Shown here: positions 59,205 through 64,000 of the stretch, in pieces | Position numbering within the stretch: the stretch's first letter is position 1 | Layout of the letters: each line of letters starts with the position of its first letter | Origin: JANXSF01 sp043755435 | GTDB taxonomy: Bacteria > Acidobacteriota > Terriglobia > Bryobacterales > Bryobacteraceae | Direction: 5' to 3' | DNA: 64,000 nucleotides | NCBI GenBank assembly: GCA_043755435.1 | Contig: JAYUSZ010000171.1 | Location: 1-64,000 of the forward strand | Made by a program: the position numbers and the translations under genes | Notes under the pieces: model-generated | Seen by the model: only the letters and a program-made list of their open reading frames with translations | The model's database searches: none | Told to the model about the DNA's origin: nothing

Positions 59205-61277
59205 ATGAAGACATTTACCATAATCTTTGGACTGCTTTTGCAGTTCACCCTAAACGCCCAGCCAACGAATCCCACAATTGCAGCAGTGGTTAATGGTGCA
59301 AGCTACGCAAATGGTCCAGTTGCTCCTGGAGAAATTGTTACGTTATTCGGCAGCGGTATGGGCCCGTCAACTCTGGTTACTCTGGTTCTTGATAGCCAAG
59401 GTAAAGTTGCCAGCAACTTATCAGGCGTTCAGGTTTTGTTTGATGGAACGCCTGCGCCACTTCTCTATGTTTCAGCTATGCAGGTTTCCGCAGTAACGCC
59501 CTTTGGACTTAGTGGCAAGGCCAGTACACAAGTTCAAGTTATCTACAACGGAGTAAGTTCAACTCCATTTCAAAAATTAGTGAGCGATTCCGCGCCAGGA
59601 ATTTTCAGCATTGCAGGAACAGGTGCAGGCGTGGCGGCCATGACGAATGCCGATGGTCTGCTGAATTCCTCTTCTAATCCAGCGGCCCTCGGTTCGCCAG
59701 TAACTTTCTATGTCACCGGTGTGGGCCGCATAAATCCCGCCGCGGTGGACGGTACGGTTGCGACTGGAATTGCCAGGAGCGTTTTGCCTGTTGCAGCTAC
59801 CATAGGGGGGCGCACGGCGCAGGTTCTTTATGCCGGTGCAGCGCCAGGAATTGTGAATGGCTTCACACAAGTGAACGTAGTTGTTCCAACCGATTTGACC
59901 ACTGGCGGTTTGTTACCGCTGGAAATTCGTGTGGGGGATGTGACGAGCCAGCAGGGGATCACGATAGCCGTCAAATCCCCTGCTAGCAGACCTGCGACGA
60001 TTTTCTTGATTCACGGGCTAGGGCAGGGAGCTTCTGGTATTCAAGCATTTGCTGGAGGGCTCACTGCTGCGTTCGGTCCCAATAGCTCCAGCTTTCGTGT
60101 TGATGGCGGATTCGATTTCAGTGAATGTTCGGCCAACACTTCATGTGCTGCGAATTGCACAATTTCAAATGGTGCTGAGAAATTAGCGCAGCATATTTTG
60201 AGAGTCAAACCCCCAGGCGATGTAATCTTAATCGGCTACAGTATGGGAGGACTTTTAGCACGGGACGTGATCGCCAATAACCGCTTGGCTACTTTGAATG
60301 GACGAGTAACGAAGCTGCTGACACTCGGCTCGCCTATGCTTGGCTATCCCTATTCCACTTTTGACCGGTTCCTTTATTGCTCAACTTTGATTCAACAGAT
60401 GGATGGCAATTGGAGGCAGCAGCAACAGTCTAATACTCCAGTGCTGTCGTCCTACTTGAGTGCAATCCAAAATCAGTGGAATGTGGGATCGTTTCCAGGC
60501 AGCGGGGATGTCTGGTTTTCAGCATCGGGTCGATCCTGTGCCAACCCCCTCCGATCCCTGAATTCTTCGGGCTGCCGGGATCGAAGCCCATTTAGTGATG
60601 GTGTTGTCTGTGACGATAGCGCGTCGTATTTTGGATCAGCTGCAAATAAACCCACGGAATTGTGGCAGGATCCGGGGCAAATTTATGTTCATACCAACAG
60701 CGCAGGGGGTGCCATTGGTTCTGGGTTAATTTTATGCAGCAACGATGGCCGCAGCCCTTCATTGGGTAATCCACCAGCGTTTGGACCGCTCTTTGATGCT
60801 ATCCGTAATGTGCTGCTGGCTTCGCCGGTAAGGCAATCAATTGTAATGCCCGAAGCAATTCGCGTGTTATCGCTGCCCGAGGATAAGCAGAGGCAATTCG
60901 TTATTCTTGCGATGGATGCTGGATTTCCAGAACGCTTCGCTGATGGCATGACTTTGCTGCTACTCAATCGACCTTCATTAGTAGTGCCACTTTTGGAGGC
61001 TAGGCTTGTCTCAATGCTGGGTGCTGCTTCCAAAGATGAGCGATGGATCATGACCGCAACAGAGATGATCGCTTATAGTGGGAGTTCCCAAGCCATTCAG
61101 GCTATCAACAGGCTGCTTACAAAAGATGAAAATCGTTGGAGTTATCTTGTGACTCGCTTGCTTGATAATGATTTGGCCAATGGCGGAGATTCAATTCAAC
61201 TGGTAAACGAAGCACTGGCTAACAACAACGCTACGCTGAAACACTACGTCACACAGTGGCGCGCGGCGCGAAAATGA
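59205..61277 (+). CDS. TIGR03437 domain fused to alpha/beta-hydrolase (lipase-like)
   Basis: A 690-aa exported protein (signal TFTIIFGLLLQFTLNAQ). Residues about 25-255 form the TIGR03437 domain (VVNGASYANGPVAPGEIVTLFG, and FTQVNVVVPTDLTTGGLLP in part), a family best known from Solibacter and usually at C-termini. Residues about 265-530 are an alpha/beta hydrolase: LIHGLGQGASG, nucleophile GYSMGGLLARDV near 343, LLTLGSPMLG. The C-terminus (about 550-690) has helical repeats (RFADGMTLLLLNRPSLVVPLLE). Many Cys in the hydrolase part suggest disulfides. Probably a secreted esterase or lipase. Its stop overlaps the next gene. Confidence 0.82.
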   Translation: MKTFTIIFGLLLQFTLNAQPTNPTIAAVVNGASYANGPVAPGEIVTLFGSGMGPSTLVTLVLDSQGKVASNLSGVQVLFDGTPAPLLYVSAMQVSAVTPFGLSGKASTQVQVIYNGVSSTPFQKLVSDSAPGIFSIAGTGAGVAAMTNADGLLNSSSNPAALGSPVTFYVTGVGRINPAAVDGTVATGIARSVLPVAATIGGRTAQVLYAGAAPGIVNGFTQVNVVVPTDLTTGGLLPLEIRVGDVTSQQGITIAVKSPASRPATIFLIHGLGQGASGIQAFAGGLTAAFGPNSSSFRVDGGFDFSECSANTSCAANCTISNGAEKLAQHILRVKPPGDVILIGYSMGGLLARDVIANNRLATLNGRVTKLLTLGSPMLGYPYSTFDRFLYCSTLIQQMDGNWRQQQQSNTPVLSSYLSAIQNQWNVGSFPGSGDVWFSASGRSCANPLRSLNSSGCRDRSPFSDGVVCDDSASYFGSAANKPTELWQDPGQIYVHTNSAGGAIGSGLILCSNDGRSPSLGNPPAFGPLFDAIRNVLLASPVRQSIVMPEAIRVLSLPEDKQRQFVILAMDAGFPERFADGMTLLLLNRPSLVVPLLEARLVSMLGAASKDERWIMTATEMIAYSGSSQAIQAINRLLTKDENRWSYLVTRLLDNDLANGGDSIQLVNEALANNNATLKHYVTQWRAARK

Positions 61278-62485
61278 TCATCATCGTAGCGGCGAAGCTC
61301 GGCTATCAGGTGAGGATTTTTGCCGAAGCGGCCAGGCACATGGGCCAGCAGGTTGCGTTGATAACCGATCGCTGTCATCAACTGGAGGATCCATGGGGCG
61401 ATGAGGCAATTCCACTACAATTCGACAATCCAGATTTAACTTCGTTGCCGCCCTTTCAGGCCGATGGCATTATTGGCGTCGGAGATCGCCCTGCCTACAT
61501 TGCTTCCATGATTGCTGAACATTTGGGCATCCCATTTCATCCACCATTCGCAATGGAACGCGCAAAGGACAAATTTCAGTCCAGGAATTGTTTCGCCGCT
61601 GCAGGGCTTCGGACCCCTTGGTATCAGCTGTTAAACGCGGCACAAGACCCTGCCTTGATATCAAATACTGTCCCATATCCGTGCGTCCTGAAACCCATTG
61701 GACTCTCAGCCAGCCGCGGCGTGATCCGCGCAAATGACCAAGGTGAATTTGTTGCTGCTTTCATTCGAATCCGAAAGCTGCTGCATGCTCCAGACGTCAG
61801 AGACAATCGAATTCTTGTGGAATCCTTTATTCTTGGACGCGAGTTCGCAGTGGAAGGCGTTATGCGGAATGGCAAGTTCCAGTTGCTAGCAATTTTCGAC
61901 AAACCCGATCCACTGGATGGTCCATTTTTTGAGGAGACCATTTATTTAACTCCCTCAAGGGCGAGCTTGGAAATTCAAAATATGATTGAAGCCACAGTCA
62001 CGCAGGCCGTTGCAGCGCTGGGGCTGACCGATGGACCCGTGCATTCCGAACTTCGCGTCAATGGGGATCAGGCCTGGATGCTGGAAGTGGCCGGCCGCCC
62101 CATTGGTGGCCTTTGCGCGCAGACTTTGAAGTTTGACGGAGGCATGAGTTTGGAAGAGGTATTGCTTCGCCAAGCAGTTCAAGAGCATGTTTCACATTTG
62201 AAAAGAGAGTTCAAATCCGCAGGGGTTATGATGATTCCAATTCCTAGTGAGGGCATCTTGGAACGCGTCGACGGTGTTGACGAGGCTAAAAAAATTGACG
62301 GTGTAGAGGATATAATCATCACCGCCAAGGAAGGCTATCGGATGGTACCGTTGCCGGAAGGTTCAAGCTACCTTGGCTTCATTTTCGCCAGAGCTGAAAA
62401 TTCAAGTCAAGTGGAACAGATTCTCCGCTTGGCGCATTCGAAACTTTCAATTTCCTTGCTTCCTGTTTTGCCGCTTGTGACGTAG
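61274..62485 (+). CDS. ATP-grasp family ligase
   Basis: A 403-aa protein with N-terminal pre-ATP-grasp region (MIIIVAAKLGYQVRIFAEAA), ATP-binding lid (YPCVLKPIGLSASRGVI, the Lys and Gly-rich loop) and EGVMRNGKFQLLAIFDKPD / HSELRVNGDQAWMLEVAGRPIGG with Glu metal ligands. It resembles biotin-carboxylase-like amide-bond-forming ATP-grasp ligases acting on amino acids or small acids. The ATG overlaps the lipase stop (ATGA), so the two are coupled. Substrates are unknown. Confidence 0.85.
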   Translation: MIIIVAAKLGYQVRIFAEAARHMGQQVALITDRCHQLEDPWGDEAIPLQFDNPDLTSLPPFQADGIIGVGDRPAYIASMIAEHLGIPFHPPFAMERAKDKFQSRNCFAAAGLRTPWYQLLNAAQDPALISNTVPYPCVLKPIGLSASRGVIRANDQGEFVAAFIRIRKLLHAPDVRDNRILVESFILGREFAVEGVMRNGKFQLLAIFDKPDPLDGPFFEETIYLTPSRASLEIQNMIEATVTQAVAALGLTDGPVHSELRVNGDQAWMLEVAGRPIGGLCAQTLKFDGGMSLEEVLLRQAVQEHVSHLKREFKSAGVMMIPIPSEGILERVDGVDEAKKIDGVEDIIITAKEGYRMVPLPEGSSYLGFIFARAENSSQVEQILRLAHSKLSISLLPVLPLVT

Positions 62486-62495
62486 GTATTTCAGA

Positions 62496-63155
62496 CTACT
62501 GTAGCGTAACTTTCAAATTCGCAAAATGCGCTTCTGTGCCGGGACCGATCCACAAGGCAAGCGCGCCCTTCGATTCGCCTTTCTTCAGATCATTAATGAT
62601 CAAGGTTGGTTGTTCATTTCCATGAACGAATAAAGTAGCTTTAGTTCCTGCCACCACGATTTTCACTTTGGTCCATTCGCCGGGAATTAAATCGACGTAC
62701 GATTCATATTTTTCGGGCTCTTCTTTCCGCAGCCTTTGCCACGGGTAATCGGGAAAGGAAATATATTGAGCGGAATGGTTGCGCCGAACCTGATCGTCGG
62801 AACGAGGATTGGTGGGTCGCAGATAAATGCACTCAAACTTCTTCAGATCCGCTGCCACGCGGAACGCTACACCCACAAAGCCACGGGCTCCTGCCATTGC
62901 ATCTTTCGCCACCGCACCGGCAAGGTCCAGCTCAATAGTTGCTTTTTCAAATTCAAGAGGCAGGACAATCATTTTGTCCTCACGATCAACCTTGTTGGTG
63001 GGCGGCTCCACAACTTTAAGTGCCATCTTACCTTTATAAGTAGTTGGTTCGGCGATGACATTTACCAGCCGCATTCCCTTGATGGAATCAAGTGGAATTA
63101 CTTTGGTTTCAGCAAGCAGCAATGCCGGAGCAAGGAACAACGAATATAAACGCAT
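62496..63155 (-). CDS. secreted concanavalin-like protein of unknown function
   Basis: A 219-aa protein with a signal peptide (RLYSLFLAPALLLAE). The mature part has beta-sandwich features: ATIELDLAGAVAKDAMAGARGFVGVAFRV (quoted in part: GARGFVGVAFRVAAD), FECIYLRPTNPRSDDQ, GEWTKVKIVVAGTKATLFVHG and ALWIGPGTEAHFANLKV. This resembles the LamG/DUF1080-type folds of secreted carbohydrate-binding or hydrolase-associated domains. GGGAGAG precedes the ATG. Ends 11 nt from the ATP-grasp stop on the other strand. Confidence 0.68.
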   Translation of the reverse strand: MRLYSLFLAPALLLAETKVIPLDSIKGMRLVNVIAEPTTYKGKMALKVVEPPTNKVDREDKMIVLPLEFEKATIELDLAGAVAKDAMAGARGFVGVAFRVAADLKKFECIYLRPTNPRSDDQVRRNHSAQYISFPDYPWQRLRKEEPEKYESYVDLIPGEWTKVKIVVAGTKATLFVHGNEQPTLIINDLKKGESKGALALWIGPGTEAHFANLKVTLQ

Positions 63156-63203
63156 TGACTCTCCCAATTTCGATACTATCAGCTTGTAAGTTGTTTGGTG
63201 AAA

Positions 63204-63614
63204 ATGCAATTTCGTAAGTACTGGCTGTCATCATTGTTCGTCATTATTGCCGCAGGCATAGTGTCCCGAACCATCCACACTGGTTGGATCATGATTGACA
63301 AATATTTGGGCGACATGCTGTATGCGGCAATGATCTATGTGCTGCTCAGTTTGTTTTGGTATGGAGTGCCACTGCGAAAAGCGATGGTTTCCATGGTCTT
63401 GATGACCGCCTTGGAATTCTTTCAACTAACAAGAATTCCAGCCCAACTGTTTACTCATGACAATGTCATTCTAAGGGCTATTGCAAGGCTGCTTGGAACC
63501 GAATTCAGTTTTCTGGATCTGATTGCTTATAGTGTTGGAATCATCGCCATCGCTTCCATCGATTTTACAGTCATAAAAAGATGGAGCAACAGCCGATCTT
63601 CGATGCTAGAATAA
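63204..63614 (+). CDS. DUF2809 family membrane protein
   Basis: A 136-aa integral membrane protein with about four helices: WLSSLFVIIAAGIVSRTIH, DMLYAAMIYVLLSLFWYGV, LRKAMVSMVLMTALEFFQL, FLDLIAYSVGIIAIASIDF. LGDMLYAAMIY and ALEFFQLTRIPAQL fit DUF2809. Function unknown. ATG 63204 is preferred over a TTG at 63195. Confidence 0.78.
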   Translation: MQFRKYWLSSLFVIIAAGIVSRTIHTGWIMIDKYLGDMLYAAMIYVLLSLFWYGVPLRKAMVSMVLMTALEFFQLTRIPAQLFTHDNVILRAIARLLGTEFSFLDLIAYSVGIIAIASIDFTVIKRWSNSRSSMLE

Positions 63615-63623
63615 AAGCCTCCC

Positions 63624-64000
63624 ATGAAATTTGGCGTAGTTGTCTTCCCTGGCAGCAATTGTGATCACGATGCCCTTTGGGCCGTATCGCAAAACCTAGG
63701 CGCGGAGGCGGAGTTTATCTGGCATGATTCGCACAAGTTGCCAGCAGTAGACGCCGTCATTCTTCCGGGCGGATTTTCTTATGGCGATTACTTGCGCTGC
63801 GGTGCCATCGCAAAGTTCTCACCTGTAATGACGGCAGTGAAGAAGTTTGCCGCTGATGGCGGGCTCGTCGCCGGCATTTGCAACGGATTTCAAATCCTTA
63901 CAGAAAGCGGCATGCTTCCCGGTGCTCTGGTGCGCAATCAAGGATTGAAGTTTGTCTGCCGTCCAGTGGAACTGGAAATTGTCACAACCAACACTCCGTT
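63624..64000 (+). CDS. purQ: phosphoribosylformylglycinamidine synthase glutaminase subunit (cut by window)
   Basis: The frame from ATG 63624 is open to the window end, giving 125 residues of a class I glutamine amidotransferase. KFGVVVFPGSNCDHDALWAV, ILPGGFSYGDYLRCGAIAKFS and the nucleophile Cys in AGICNGFQILTESGMLPG identify PurQ. It supplies ammonia to the FGAM synthase complex with PurL and PurS, upstream of the PurM step encoded at 9551. The C-terminus with the catalytic His/Glu is beyond the window. Confidence 0.95.
   Translation, partial: MKFGVVVFPGSNCDHDALWAVSQNLGAEAEFIWHDSHKLPAVDAVILPGGFSYGDYLRCGAIAKFSPVMTAVKKFAADGGLVAGICNGFQILTESGMLPGALVRNQGLKFVCRPVELEIVTTNTP

Overview
The window looks like a chromosomal segment of an Acidobacteriota bacterium, most likely from the Solibacter/Bryobacter side of the phylum. 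The signs are a TIGR03437 ('Solibacter') domain protein, a TonB receptor with an N-terminal carboxypeptidase-regulatory-like domain, a CRTAC1-type FG-GAP protein, a GAF-ANTAR protein, many small secreted proteins of unknown function, a Gram-negative LPS gene and a hopanoid operon. The assignment rests on recognised families only. I saw no rRNA, tRNA, CRISPR array, prophage or transposase; this is mostly ordinary core chromosome with small accessory pieces.

Layout. 1-5.4 kb: truncated M28 peptidase, a Fur-family regulator behind a good sigma70-type promoter, a siderophore-type TonB receptor and a ThuA-like protein. 5.4-12.7 kb: a small membrane protein, a divergent RecA paralogue, a hexuronate-type MFS carrier, dodecin, purN-purM with a perfect 28-bp inverted repeat at the purN 3' end, a TPR protein and a second MFS carrier. 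12.7-15.3 kb: two paralogous secreted proteins with near-identical promoters. 15.5-18.9 kb: cysD-cysN (CysN carries a degenerate APS-kinase tail) and a helix-hairpin-helix protein. 19.2-28.3 kb: an ECF sigma/membrane protein/secreted protein cassette, a DUF2721 protein, an FG-GAP/ASPIC protein, GAF-ANTAR, a YheT-like hydrolase, a patatin, and a 38-codon membrane ORF. 28.3-37.2 kb: a same-strand run of PIG-L deacetylase, a 44-aa membrane peptide, an SSS symporter, larC, metG, tatD and a secreted protein. 37.3-41.7 kb: DUF2853 protein, M20 peptidase, rpsO-pnp and a strong terminator. 41.7-47.0 kb: two PIN-domain toxin-antitoxin pairs flanking tldD-tldE and two peroxiredoxins.

47.0-55.6 kb is the most coherent block: one leftward operon ispH-shc-hpnA-hpnG-adh1-adh2-hpnC-hpnD that begins at an extended -10 promoter. 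It takes isoprenoid precursor supply through squalene formation and cyclisation to side-chain processing. Two zinc-type MDR dehydrogenases sit between hpnG and hpnC, while hpnE and hpnH are not in the window. 55.6-64 kb: an Ogt-type DNA repair protein, a WaaA-LpxK fusion, a secreted protein, a REP-like inverted repeat, a TIGR03437-lipase fusion coupled to an ATP-grasp enzyme, a secreted protein, a DUF2809 membrane protein and the start of purQ.

A recurring feature is a -10-like hexamer 5-8 nt before the start codon with no Shine-Dalgarno sequence, which suggests leaderless mRNAs. Several start codons below were placed inside longer open frames on the basis of promoters, Shine-Dalgarno sequences or stop/start overlaps.
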